64,000 nucleotides of DNA from Pumilibacter intestinalis (GTDB lineage: Bacteria; Bacillota; Clostridia; Christensenellales; Pumilibacteraceae). The translations under genes and the position numbers were made by a program. Every line of letters begins with the position of its first letter. The stretch's first letter is position 1. The stretch spans positions 62,001 through 126,000 of the forward strand of contig NZ_CALPCH010000001.1 in the NCBI RefSeq assembly GCF_943193005.1, in the 5' to 3' direction. Positions 10,401 through 17,742 of this stretch are shown piece by piece. The notes under the pieces are model-generated. The model saw only the letters and a program-made list of their open reading frames with translations, had not been told where the DNA came from and ran no database searches.

Positions 10401-11098
10401 GGGGGGGAACGTTTGAATATACTTTGCCCGTAGCTACGGTAACCGACATGGCGGGTAAAACCGTTAATCAAAACGTAACCGTTACTGCTACAGGCATAAA
10501 CGGCGCAATTACCGTAACCGACGGCAAAATCACGCTTCCCGAATATAACGGAACGCAAAACGTAACCGTCACGTATTCGTCGGCAGATTGCATAAACGTT
10601 TCTATAACCGTAACTTTCTACAATACCTCTGTTGCTCAAATCAATGAAATTAAAAATGCGACCGCAAAAGACTCGTCTGCAATAGAATACATTTCGTCGA
10701 ATATTCCCGAGGGAAGACCCGATGAAATAAGCGAGTCGGGAGTGCTTAAAGTATTAGCCGGCAGTGGTGACGTAGGACTTACTACTAATGTAAATTATAA
10801 TACCATATCGGCGAATTATTCTGAAATTTACTTTTATATATACATGGAGTCGGAAGCCGATTTGAATAATATCGGATGCGGCGCTTATTGGCTAAACGGA
10901 GAAGGCACTGTGGTTAAAAATCAGTGGGTAAAGATAACGTTTAACAGTGAAATGATTGCACAACTTTCCAGCGGAGCCGCCGATGATTTAAGTAAATTTA
11001 CTTTTAGAGTAAACACGCAATCGTGGTTGCAAGGAACGGAAGTTTCGGGTAAAACATTCTATATTACTTCTTTGTACGGAGTAGAGAAACAGGCGTAA
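7412..11098 (+). CDS. Large multidomain cell-surface lipoprotein with InlB-type repeats
   Basis: A 1228-residue lipoprotein with lipobox Cys33 (LAAC). Three consecutive ATG codons (7412, 7415, 7418) are possible starts; the third has the best distance to GGAG at 7406-7409. After Ig-like beta domains come at least three InlB-B-like units of the form TITAENGVVAPN...YVGQTITL...GKPVSGNTFVV, alternating with two related beta-sandwich modules that begin TWGEFEFSALSGND and VWGEKNDSHDYKTV (probably carbohydrate-binding). The last about 190 residues hold another beta module. It starts 6 bp after the binding-protein gene, so it likely captures or tethers the same glycan at the surface. A nine-G run (10399-10407, codons 996-999) lies before the C-terminal quarter. 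No enzyme active site was seen. Confidence 0.75.
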   Translation: MMMKKGRSKFGVWLCSAFMGLIMLTMAMGLAACGDAKDLKIDVPSRMEADLGTGTYVVPRYDVVNSKGLIMAGYNVRLKSAKNPDGTAADIAQEASTVVTLSGAGEYTFVYTADNKNVPDATVIMDFADRKAPTIKLSSSQFPSFFIKGNTYAVPEYTLEGNYDASKCYTKVYYNSGAENEQDSEITLTNGYFAVDRETGKYTVLIHVENASGVGNDYRYTRSVYSPENYEEDIVIYFNEKFGERQVAPDGNYAGEYVSVLDGGKAYGDELGSYKVEFTGETTENNEAYFALNVPAITNVMDNKELEMYVYIDDADCQNEKKQWVIGSKWWNDQTVKVGEWTRVTWSIDNWGNGKGANCGANTTQVISTDNISGTRIRLIPDSDYGSKTPPHGTVYFSAMRLVPHKWATITAENGVVAPNRAYVGQTITLTEPQAPAGNYFDCFIIDGKPVSGNTFVVNKEGTLTVGAKFSDNEISKDNFTWGEFEFSALSGNDAQTAKIGSSEYWALEYEVYGMESGWTYTAAYVGGTHQLVGFELNGKNDKLSTYGGAWKTPNVISLTEAQSGILRNATESSPAKVTYVRAADKIAVLLNGELMGVYSFASLEIKGDGFGIGGRAGTIKNGTLKNIKYVVGETRVGFVQEQYLGVTVTAQNGAHADKTIYFIGDTVTLTHDAPSQEGKEFAYYTVDGQKISGDSFVATKKNHVVKAVYEDICSLTLANGITANGQSGATVRVVKGSVVTLAYTGEPEQGKVLNGYKLNDSQTIYGNMFVATENTYAITADWVNASDIVWGEKNDSHDYKTVMSGSDATLQNYKYVGTAFGTSEYWAIKLDVKHTREWENLDFVVGEKVMLRMRYHQGGYFGIGLHVKPGGDDTYPQTHSEFYPAYPHHSDESKAIAAKFVAGTTVTCVRYGNKLSLYADNELFFTTEYAIDYTGNWFGVGYDTESPDNVAADNSLQVPNHKNVKFIMGQDKIDAFMESVKKLNAPEYDSLVKYAGGGTFEYTLPVATVTDMAGKTVNQNVTVTATGINGAITVTDGKITLPEYNGTQNVTVTYSSADCINVSITVTFYNTSVAQINEIKNATAKDSSAIEYISSNIPEGRPDEISESGVLKVLAGSGDVGLTTNVNYNTISANYSEIYFYIYMESEADLNNIGCGAYWLNGEGTVVKNQWVKITFNSEMIAQLSSGAADDLSKFTFRVNTQSWLQGTEVSGKTFYITSLYGVEKQA
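10399..10407 (+). repeat. Nine-G homopolymer in the large lipoprotein gene
   Basis: G9 in frame as GCG GGG GGG GGA ACG. Eight G leads to TAG nine codons after the tract; ten G leads to TGA after AAC GTT. Both slips would remove the last about 230 residues. Confidence 0.7.
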
Positions 11099-11120
11099 AA
11101 CTGCTTGCCGAATTATCGCG

Positions 11121-11160
11121 AAGTCCCCGAAAGCCGATACTTTCGGGGGCTTCCTTTCTT
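11121..11160 (+). terminator. Rho-independent terminator of the sugar transport operon
   Basis: Stem AAGTCCCCGAAAG (11121-11133) pairs with CTTTCGGGGGCTT (11140-11152) around a six-base loop, with one G:U pair, then TTCCTTTCTT. It follows the large lipoprotein stop by about 20 bp. Confidence 0.8.
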
Positions 11161-11164
11161 ACCG

Positions 11165-11304
11165 AGTCATTGCGAGGGCATTTGGTTTTACTGTCATTGC
11201 GAGGGCGCTTGCGCCCGCGGCAATCCCATACATGGAGCAAGTACGGTAACTGCTCGTTCCTCATGCCCGAGATTGCCGCGCTCACTGCGTTCGCTCGCAA
11301 TGAC
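11165..11304. repeat. Inverted-repeat element cluster A
   Basis: A short left-end fragment (about 11165-11180) is followed by a complete 112-bp element (11193-11304). It starts GTCATTGCGAG, has a core with ACATGGAGCAAGTACGGTAACT, and ends CTCGCAATGAC. It lies between the lipoprotein terminator and the ADP-ribosylglycohydrolase-like gene. Confidence 0.85.
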
Positions 11305-11356
11305 AGCGGTTTGAAACTTTCTTGACTTTATAAAGGAATTATGACATAATACCACC

Positions 11357-12910
11357 ATGAAACTTAACTACAAAGAATACAAAAACAAAGTGAAAGGGTG
11401 CTTCCTCGGCAAAAATATAGGCGGCACGCTCGGTGCGCCGTTCGAGTGCTATAGGGGCGTGTACGATATTGACTTTTTCATGCAAGACGTGTCGAGTCCC
11501 GTGCCCAACGATGACCTCGACCTACAGCTTGTTTGGCTTTCGGCGATTGAGCACGAGGGCAAAAACGTTGACAGCCGCGTTCTTGCCGAATATTGGGAAA
11601 ACTACGTAAGCGCGGTAATAAGCGAATACGGCACTGGCAAAAACAACTTTGCCATGGGCATTATGCCTCCGCTGTCGGGTTATATGCGCAACGAAAACCG
11701 CGAGAGCAACGGCGCGTGGATACGCACGGAAATTTGGGCGTGTTTGTGCGCGGGCAATCCCGCTCTTGCGGCAACGTATGCGTATTACGACGCTTGCGTG
11801 GACCACAGCGGCGAGGGAATATATTCGGCGGTGTTTATCGCGGCGGCGGAAAGCGCGGCGTTTTTCGAGACCGATACGAACGAACTCATAAACATAGGGC
11901 TTAGCTATATACCCGAAGACTGCGCCACACGCGGCGCGGTAGAGCTTGTGCGCAACTGTTTCGAAAGCGGCGACGGCTTGCAGACGGCTCGCAAAAAACT
12001 GCTCGCGGCGTACCCCTCGAGCTTCGGAGAAATAGGCGGCGAGTGGCAGGGTACGGAGCTTGTTGCGGCGTGCGAAAAATGCCCCGCGCAACAAAAGGAC
12101 AAATCCATACCGGCGGCTACTCACGGCTACGACGCGCCCGCGCACGTGGGCATAGTGCTTATAGGCTGGCTGTGGGGCGGCGGAGATTTCGGCAAGAGCA
12201 TATGCCTTGCAACAAACTGCGGCGAGGATACCGACTGCACGGCGGGCACTTTGGGCGCACTGCTCGGCATAATACGCGGAGAGAGCGGGTTGCCCCAAAA
12301 GTGGAAAAAGGGTTGCAGTGAAAAAATCGCAACGTGCACGCTGAGGCACGACCTTTTGCTCAACGCACCCGCAACCGTTTCCGACCTGTGCGAGCGGGTG
12401 GTGAAGCAGTTTCCCGTTGTGTCGTCGGGCGCGTGCGAGTTTACCGAGCGCGGGTTCGAAATCACGCCCAACAAGAGCTTGAGATATTCTCAAACCGAGT
12501 TTTATCCCTACCAACAGGAAGACTGCCTGAAAATCATATCCGAGCAAAAAGACACCGCCCGTTTCAATTTCCGCCCGTATACGGTGAAAGTAAAGTTTAA
12601 CGATACTCTCGCTTATATTCGCGAGGGCGAGCAAAAGGAACTTACCGTAACGGTGAGCAACAATTTGTATTTGCCGCAGTACGTTACCGTGCGGGCGTTC
12701 GGATTGCCCGAGGAGTGGAAGATTACGGGCAAAGAGCGTTGTTTGGGGCTCGAGCATTGGCACGGCAGTAAAACCGAGCACACGAAAAGTTATACGTTGA
12801 GCTTTGTGCCCGAGTCGGTTTGCTCGGGCAAATACACGCTCACGCTCGAAATCACGGCGAACGGGCGGGGCGAACGCAACTACGTGCCACTGACTTTTAT
12901 AGCGGAGTGA
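11357..12910 (+). CDS. ADP-ribosylglycohydrolase-fold protein with C-terminal Ig-like domain
   Basis: 517 residues. Residues about 1-340 have the all-helical DraG/ARH fold: KGCFLGKNIGGTLGAPFE at the N-terminus, NDDLDLQLVW at the first metal-ligand site (usually T-D-D-T/S) and NCGEDTDCTAG at the second. Residues about 410-517 form an Ig-like/NEW3-like beta domain (VREG-like entry YIREGEQKELTVTVSNNL). No signal peptide is present. ADP-ribosylglycohydrolase-fold proteins often sit among sugar-use genes, where the true substrate is unknown, so a sugar-conjugate glycosidase role is as likely as removal of ADP-ribose. The next gene starts 5 bp downstream, forming an operon with the SGNH hydrolase and two glycosidases. 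Confidence 0.8.
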   Translation: MKLNYKEYKNKVKGCFLGKNIGGTLGAPFECYRGVYDIDFFMQDVSSPVPNDDLDLQLVWLSAIEHEGKNVDSRVLAEYWENYVSAVISEYGTGKNNFAMGIMPPLSGYMRNENRESNGAWIRTEIWACLCAGNPALAATYAYYDACVDHSGEGIYSAVFIAAAESAAFFETDTNELINIGLSYIPEDCATRGAVELVRNCFESGDGLQTARKKLLAAYPSSFGEIGGEWQGTELVAACEKCPAQQKDKSIPAATHGYDAPAHVGIVLIGWLWGGGDFGKSICLATNCGEDTDCTAGTLGALLGIIRGESGLPQKWKKGCSEKIATCTLRHDLLLNAPATVSDLCERVVKQFPVVSSGACEFTERGFEITPNKSLRYSQTEFYPYQQEDCLKIISEQKDTARFNFRPYTVKVKFNDTLAYIREGEQKELTVTVSNNLYLPQYVTVRAFGLPEEWKITGKERCLGLEHWHGSKTEHTKSYTLSFVPESVCSGKYTLTLEITANGRGERNYVPLTFIAE

Positions 12911-12914
12911 CAAC

Positions 12915-13613
12915 GTGAAAATTTGTTCCGATTTGATACGCAACGACGTGCCCGCCAAAGGTCAGCTCGCCGATGCCGAACTCGTTTCGTTTTGCGTTTG
13001 CGATAACGCCGACTTGAAGATTTTGTTTGCGGGCAACTCCATTACTCGGCACGGCGTTGCCGAGAATTTGGGTTGGCTCGGCGATTGGGGCATGGCGGCT
13101 TCGGCGCGGGAAAAAGACTATGTGCATTTGGTTGTGAATAGCCTCGAGCTTGCGGGCAAGAAGGTATCTTACTGCGTTGCAAATTTCGGCGAGTGGGAAC
13201 GCAGTTGGAACGACTCTTTGCTTGCCGAAAAGTATTCCGCGGTGCGCGATTTCGGCGCGGATATCGTTGTAGTTCGATTGGGCGAAAACGCGCAACTTTT
13301 GAACCGCGCGGACGAGTTCATGCCGCACTACGAAAACTTGATACGCTTTTTTGCGGGCGACCGCGCCCGAGTGGTGCTCACCGACTTGTTTTGGCAATAC
13401 GAGCCGTTCGATAAAGCTGTTGAGCGGTTGGCGAAAGATAAGGGCTACGGCTTTGCGAGTCTGCGCGATTTGGGCGACCGCGACGAAATGAAGGCGCACG
13501 GAAAGTTCGAGCATGCGGGCGTAGCGGCACACCCCGGCGACAAAGGCATGGCGGAAATAGCGAGCCGAATTTATAAGCAAATAGAGAAAATAATATGGAA
13601 ACCGAAAACATAA
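12915..13613 (+). CDS. SGNH/GDSL-family hydrolase
   Basis: 232 residues, GTG start 5 bp after the previous stop. The esterase block I appears as FAGNSITRHG (nucleophile Ser), and the catalytic dyad block as AAHPGDKGMAEIA near residue 210. Family members remove acyl groups, for example acetyl groups, from sugars or lipids; next to glycosidases a carbohydrate esterase role is likely. No signal peptide is visible. Its 3' end overlaps the next gene by 19 bp, which points to translational coupling. Substrate is inference. Confidence 0.8.
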   Translation: MKICSDLIRNDVPAKGQLADAELVSFCVCDNADLKILFAGNSITRHGVAENLGWLGDWGMAASAREKDYVHLVVNSLELAGKKVSYCVANFGEWERSWNDSLLAEKYSAVRDFGADIVVVRLGENAQLLNRADEFMPHYENLIRFFAGDRARVVLTDLFWQYEPFDKAVERLAKDKGYGFASLRDLGDRDEMKAHGKFEHAGVAAHPGDKGMAEIASRIYKQIEKIIWKPKT

Positions 13614-14848
13614 AGAAATATTTTTTGCAAAACATAAAAAACATACTCAAGCCGCCCGCCGCGAATTTGCGCTATCCGTTTATAGTGCCCGGCGCGGGAT
13701 ACATGAGCGAGCTTTGGGGTTGGGACGCCTACTGGGTTGCTTTGGCGTTGCGAAAGGCGTTCGGAGTATTTGACGAGAGCGAGTTGGAAAGGGCGGGAAT
13801 ATCGCGCGAAACGGCTATAGCGCACATGCGCGGGAGCGTTCTCGACTTTTTGGACTCGCAGCAAGCGGACGGCTACATACCCGTTATGACGGCGAGCGAG
13901 GGCTTGTTTGCCGGCTTTTTCGAAAGCGAGTACAAGAAGGGCATACCGCACAATCAGCACCTGCCGTTTTTGTGCAGGTTCGCTTTGCTTGCGAGCGAGT
14001 TTTCGGGCGAATACGATTGGTTCGATACGGATAAGCTCGTTGCCTACACGGAGTATTTCGAGCAAAAGCAGTATTGCAAGCGGTCGGGACTGTACTTTTG
14101 GCAAGACGATATCATGATAGGCATAGACAACAACCCCACCGTGTTTGCTCGCCCGCCCGCGAGCAGTGCCGATATATTCTTGAACTGCTTTATGTATCTC
14201 GAGTATGACGCGCTTTACGAATTATTGAATAAGTCGGGCGACGGCAGGGCGGAGCACGCGCTCGAAATGCGCGAAAAGCTCAAAGAGGCGGTAAATTCCG
14301 AAATGTGGGACGAGCGCGACGGAATTTACTATTCGCAAGATATAAACTTGCACCGCACGAAATGCGTTGTTAAGGGCGTTGAACTGCACTCGGGTTTGCC
14401 GCCGCATTGGAACTCCGTTCCGCTCAAAATTCGTTTTTGGGGCTGTTTTCTGCCCATGTACGCGGGCATTTGCTCGCCCGAGCGAGCGCAAAGAATGTGC
14501 GCTCATCTAACCGAAAACGACGATATTCTTGCCGCATTCGGTATTCGCACTTTGGCGAAAAACGAAAAGGCGTACAGTCTTGTAAAGAGTGCGGGCAATC
14601 CCTCCAACTGGCTCGGCGCGATTTGGACGATTGCCAACTACTGCGTATACAAGGGGCTATGCAGATACGAAAAGGCGGAGCTTGCCGAGAAAGTGCGCGG
14701 CGCAACGCTCGATTTGCTTAATAACTCGCTCTCGAAATACGGCGACTTTTTCGAAAGCTACAATCCCGACAGCGGCGCACCGTTTATGCACGCGGGCTTT
14801 TTGAGTCACAATCTGCCCGTTATAGATATGCTCGAAAAGGAGAGTTAA
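13595..14848 (+). CDS. Trehalase-like (GH37/GH63 clan, alpha/alpha-barrel) glycosidase
   Basis: 417 residues. An (alpha/alpha)6-barrel signature is suggested by YPFIVPGAGYMSELWGWDAYWVALAL, NQHLPFLCRFALLASEF and the late NPSNWLGAIWTIANYCVYKGL and YGDFFESYNPDSGAPF segments, which resemble trehalase/glucosidase-type enzymes (WGWD-like motif, Asn/Trp/Gly-rich C-terminal motif). It starts inside the SGNH gene and ends 4 bp before the GH3 gene. It has no signal peptide, so acts in the cytoplasm. The exact family (GH37 or GH63) and substrate need a profile search. Confidence 0.75.
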   Translation: METENIKKYFLQNIKNILKPPAANLRYPFIVPGAGYMSELWGWDAYWVALALRKAFGVFDESELERAGISRETAIAHMRGSVLDFLDSQQADGYIPVMTASEGLFAGFFESEYKKGIPHNQHLPFLCRFALLASEFSGEYDWFDTDKLVAYTEYFEQKQYCKRSGLYFWQDDIMIGIDNNPTVFARPPASSADIFLNCFMYLEYDALYELLNKSGDGRAEHALEMREKLKEAVNSEMWDERDGIYYSQDINLHRTKCVVKGVELHSGLPPHWNSVPLKIRFWGCFLPMYAGICSPERAQRMCAHLTENDDILAAFGIRTLAKNEKAYSLVKSAGNPSNWLGAIWTIANYCVYKGLCRYEKAELAEKVRGATLDLLNNSLSKYGDFFESYNPDSGAPFMHAGFLSHNLPVIDMLEKES

Positions 14849-14852
14849 AACG

Positions 14853-16850
14853 ATGAAAAAGATTACCGTAAAAGATTTAACCGCGCAGGAAAAGTTGCGC
14901 CTAATTTGCGCCGACGGTTTTTGGTACACCTCCGATTTGGGCGGCAAATTGCCTACGGTGTGCGTATCCGACGGACCCGTGGGGTTACGCGCCGAGCGCG
15001 TGAACGACAAGGGCGAAAAGTACACCGTGCCCGCCGTATCGTATCCGAGCGTGCAAATGCTCGCAAATTCGTGGAGCACGGAGTGCGCGAGAGAAACGGA
15101 CGAGTGTCTTGCCTGCGACTGCGCCGAACAAAACGTGGATATACTGCTCGCGCCCGGCGTGAACATAAAACGCCACCCGCTCAACGGGCGCAATTTCGAG
15201 TATTTTTCGGAAGAGCCGTATTTGGCGGGTGTGCTCGCCAAAGAGTATATTTCGGGATTGCAAAACAACGGCGTGGGCGCGTGCTTAAAGCATTTTTGTT
15301 GCAACAATCTCGAATACAACCGTTTCAATCAGTCGAGCGAAGTGGACGAGCGCACGTTGCGCGAAATATACTACAAGCCGTTTGAAATCGCGTGCGAGGC
15401 AAAGCCCGTTTCGGCAATGTGCTCGTACAACCGCATAAACGGCACTTACGCGTCCGAATACAAAAAGGGCTTTGACGTGCTCAGAAACGAATTCGGTTTT
15501 ACGGGCGCGGTATATTCCGATTGGGACGCCGTGCGCGACCGCGCCAAGGCGGCAAAGGCGGGCGTGGATATAGAATTTCCGTACAACGGCGGCAACTACG
15601 AAAAGCTCGTTGCCGACTACAACGCGGGCAAACTTACCGACGAAGAACTCGACGCTTGCGCCGCGCGGGTTATAGAGCTTGCGTATAAGTGCGAGGAGAT
15701 GAGAAAGAACCGCAAGGCGGGCAAGACTCGCGCCGACCGACTGGAGTTGTCGCGCAAGGTTGCCGAGGAGAGCATGGTGCTCTTGAAAAACGACGGCGCG
15801 TTGCCGCTTAAAAGCGGGTCGGCGGTTGCGGTGTGCGGCTGTTACGCCGTGCCCGAGCCCAACATGATAGCGGGCGGCGGCAGTTCGCACGTTGAGTGGA
15901 TAGGCAACGGATTTAACTTGCCCGAGCTGCTTGCCGAGCGGCTGAATAAGGGCGTAAAATACGAAAAGATGTTTTCTTACGACGGAGTTGTGGGGCACGG
16001 AGCATACGGCGCAAATCCCGCAACGGGACTTTTATACGCGGCGGAGTCGGACTCGGTAATCGTGTGCGTTGGCACGGGCACTCCCTTTGAATACGAGAGC
16101 GTGGACCGCAAAACCATGCGCCTGCCCGAGGTTCAGGAGCGAGCCATACTCGATATAGCCGAGATTAACGAAAACGTGACGGTTGCGGTGTTCGCGGGAG
16201 CGGCAATCGATATGTCGGCGTGGATAGACAAAGTTCGCGGCGTTGTGTTCGCGGGATTTTGCGGCGAAAACGGCGGAGCCGCGCTCGCCGATATTCTCAC
16301 GGGCAGAGTCAATCCGAGCGGCAAACTTTCCGAAACTTTTCCCCTAAGCGCGGAAAAAGTGCCCGCGGTAACCGCGCACACGGACACCCGCGTAACGCGC
16401 TACTCGGAGGGCTTGGACGTGGGGTACAGGTATTTCGACCGCCACGCGGACGGCGTGCTTTTTCCCTTTGGCTTCGGGCTGAGCTACTCGCGGTTCGAGT
16501 ATTCGGACTTGCGCGTTGCCGCATGCGCGGACGGCGCGGAAATAGAATACGCTATAAAGAACGTATCCGATACGGACGGAAAAGAGGTGAGTCAGGTTTA
16601 CGTGCGCGAGGTTGCGCCGCCCGTATACCGCCCGTACAAAGAGCTCAAGGCGTTCGATAAACGCGCCGTTTCGGCGGGCAAGACTCAAAAAGTAAAGCTG
16701 TCGTTGCCGCTTTCCGCTTTCTCGCACTGGTCGGAAGCGCAAAGCGCGTGGGTTATATCCGACGGCTTATACGAAATTCTCGTTTGCTCGAGCAGTGCGG
16801 ATATTAAACTTAGAACCCGAATTCGCATAAATGACGGCAAGATAAATTAA
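14853..16850 (+). CDS. Glycoside hydrolase family 3 (beta-glucosidase type)
   Basis: 665 residues. The N-terminal barrel carries DGPVGLRAERVND, the conserved KHFCCNN (Lys-His of GH3) and the nucleophile Asp223 in VYSDWDAV. The second domain (from about 305, KVAEESMVLLKNDGALPL) is the typical GH3 C-terminal alpha/beta sandwich, followed by a fibronectin-like domain (FPFGFGLSYSRFEYSDL...VSQVYVRE). It is cytoplasmic (no signal peptide) and closes the ADP-ribosylglycohydrolase/SGNH/GH37-like/GH3 operon. Likely activities are beta-glucosidase, beta-xylosidase or related exo-activity. Confidence 0.92.
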   Translation: MKKITVKDLTAQEKLRLICADGFWYTSDLGGKLPTVCVSDGPVGLRAERVNDKGEKYTVPAVSYPSVQMLANSWSTECARETDECLACDCAEQNVDILLAPGVNIKRHPLNGRNFEYFSEEPYLAGVLAKEYISGLQNNGVGACLKHFCCNNLEYNRFNQSSEVDERTLREIYYKPFEIACEAKPVSAMCSYNRINGTYASEYKKGFDVLRNEFGFTGAVYSDWDAVRDRAKAAKAGVDIEFPYNGGNYEKLVADYNAGKLTDEELDACAARVIELAYKCEEMRKNRKAGKTRADRLELSRKVAEESMVLLKNDGALPLKSGSAVAVCGCYAVPEPNMIAGGGSSHVEWIGNGFNLPELLAERLNKGVKYEKMFSYDGVVGHGAYGANPATGLLYAAESDSVIVCVGTGTPFEYESVDRKTMRLPEVQERAILDIAEINENVTVAVFAGAAIDMSAWIDKVRGVVFAGFCGENGGAALADILTGRVNPSGKLSETFPLSAEKVPAVTAHTDTRVTRYSEGLDVGYRYFDRHADGVLFPFGFGLSYSRFEYSDLRVAACADGAEIEYAIKNVSDTDGKEVSQVYVREVAPPVYRPYKELKAFDKRAVSAGKTQKVKLSLPLSAFSHWSEAQSAWVISDGLYEILVCSSSADIKLRTRIRINDGKIN

Positions 16851-16956
16851 GATATGGCGGTGCGCGGTATATTTTTGCGAATATTACCTATAGGAATAAT
16901 CTCCTTTTATTTTGATTTTTTAATCTGAAATTAAAGACAACGCGATTAAAAAGTTG

Positions 16957-16962
16957 TATAAT
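16957..16962 (+). promoter_or_regulatory. -10 box of the ABC exporter operon
   Basis: TATAAT lies 20 bp before the ATG of the ATPase gene; the best -35 (AAGACA, 16934-16939) is weak, which may mean an activator is used. A GGAG ribosome site follows. Confidence 0.45.
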
Positions 16963-16982
16963 TATGATAAAAGGAGACGGGA

Positions 16983-17741
16983 ATGAAAGAAGTTATACTT
17001 AAAGCCGAAAATCTCTGCAAGACTTTTTCGGACGGCGGAGTGCAACGGCACATTTTGAAAAACATAGATTTGGAGCTTTACCGCGGCGATTTCACCGTTA
17101 TAATGGGCGCGAGCGGCGCGGGCAAGTCCACTCTTTTATACTCTCTTTCGGGCATGGACGCGCCCGACGAGGGTACTCTGACTTTCGGCGACAAGGTTAT
17201 TTCCGACCTGTCGCAAGACGGACTCGCTGTTTTCAGGCGGGAGCATTGCGGCTTTGTTTTTCAGCAAATATATCTCATAGACGGTATGAGCGTAACGGAC
17301 AACGTGCTTTGCGCGGGATTGCTTGCGAGCAAAGACAAAAAGCAAATTATAAGCAGGGCGAAAGAACTTTTCGCTTCGGTGGATATTTCGGAGGATACGC
17401 AGAAAAAGTTCCCGTATCAGCTTTCGGGCGGCGAGGCGCAACGCGCGGGTATAGTTCGCGCGCTTATAAACAGCCCCGAAATTTTGTTTGCCGATGAGCC
17501 GACGGGTGCGCTTAACTCCAAAACGGGACTCGACGTGCTCGACACTCTCACCGAATTCAACGAGCGGGGGCAAAGCGTTGTGATGGTCACGCACGACGTC
17601 CGCTCGGCGCGGCGCGGTAACCGCATTCTGTACTTAAAAGACGGCGTGATTATGGGCGAGTGCGATTTGGGCGCGTACGAGCACGGCAACGCGGAGCGGC
17701 ACGAAAAACTCGCGGCTTTTCTCAAAGATATGGGGTGGTGA
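16983..17741 (+). CDS. ABC transporter ATP-binding protein, LolD/MacB/BceA type
   Basis: 252 residues. Walker A GASGAGKSTL (about 40), Q-loop in FVFQQIYLIDGMSV, signature LSGGEAQRAGI, Walker B EILFADEPTGALN and switch His in MVTHD are all intact. This subgroup pairs with FtsX-type permeases and powers extrusion of lipids, peptides or antibiotics rather than import. The permease gene begins one base after its stop. Confidence 0.93.
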   Translation: MKEVILKAENLCKTFSDGGVQRHILKNIDLELYRGDFTVIMGASGAGKSTLLYSLSGMDAPDEGTLTFGDKVISDLSQDGLAVFRREHCGFVFQQIYLIDGMSVTDNVLCAGLLASKDKKQIISRAKELFASVDISEDTQKKFPYQLSGGEAQRAGIVRALINSPEILFADEPTGALNSKTGLDVLDTLTEFNERGQSVVMVTHDVRSARRGNRILYLKDGVIMGECDLGAYEHGNAERHEKLAAFLKDMGW

Positions 17742-17742
17742 C

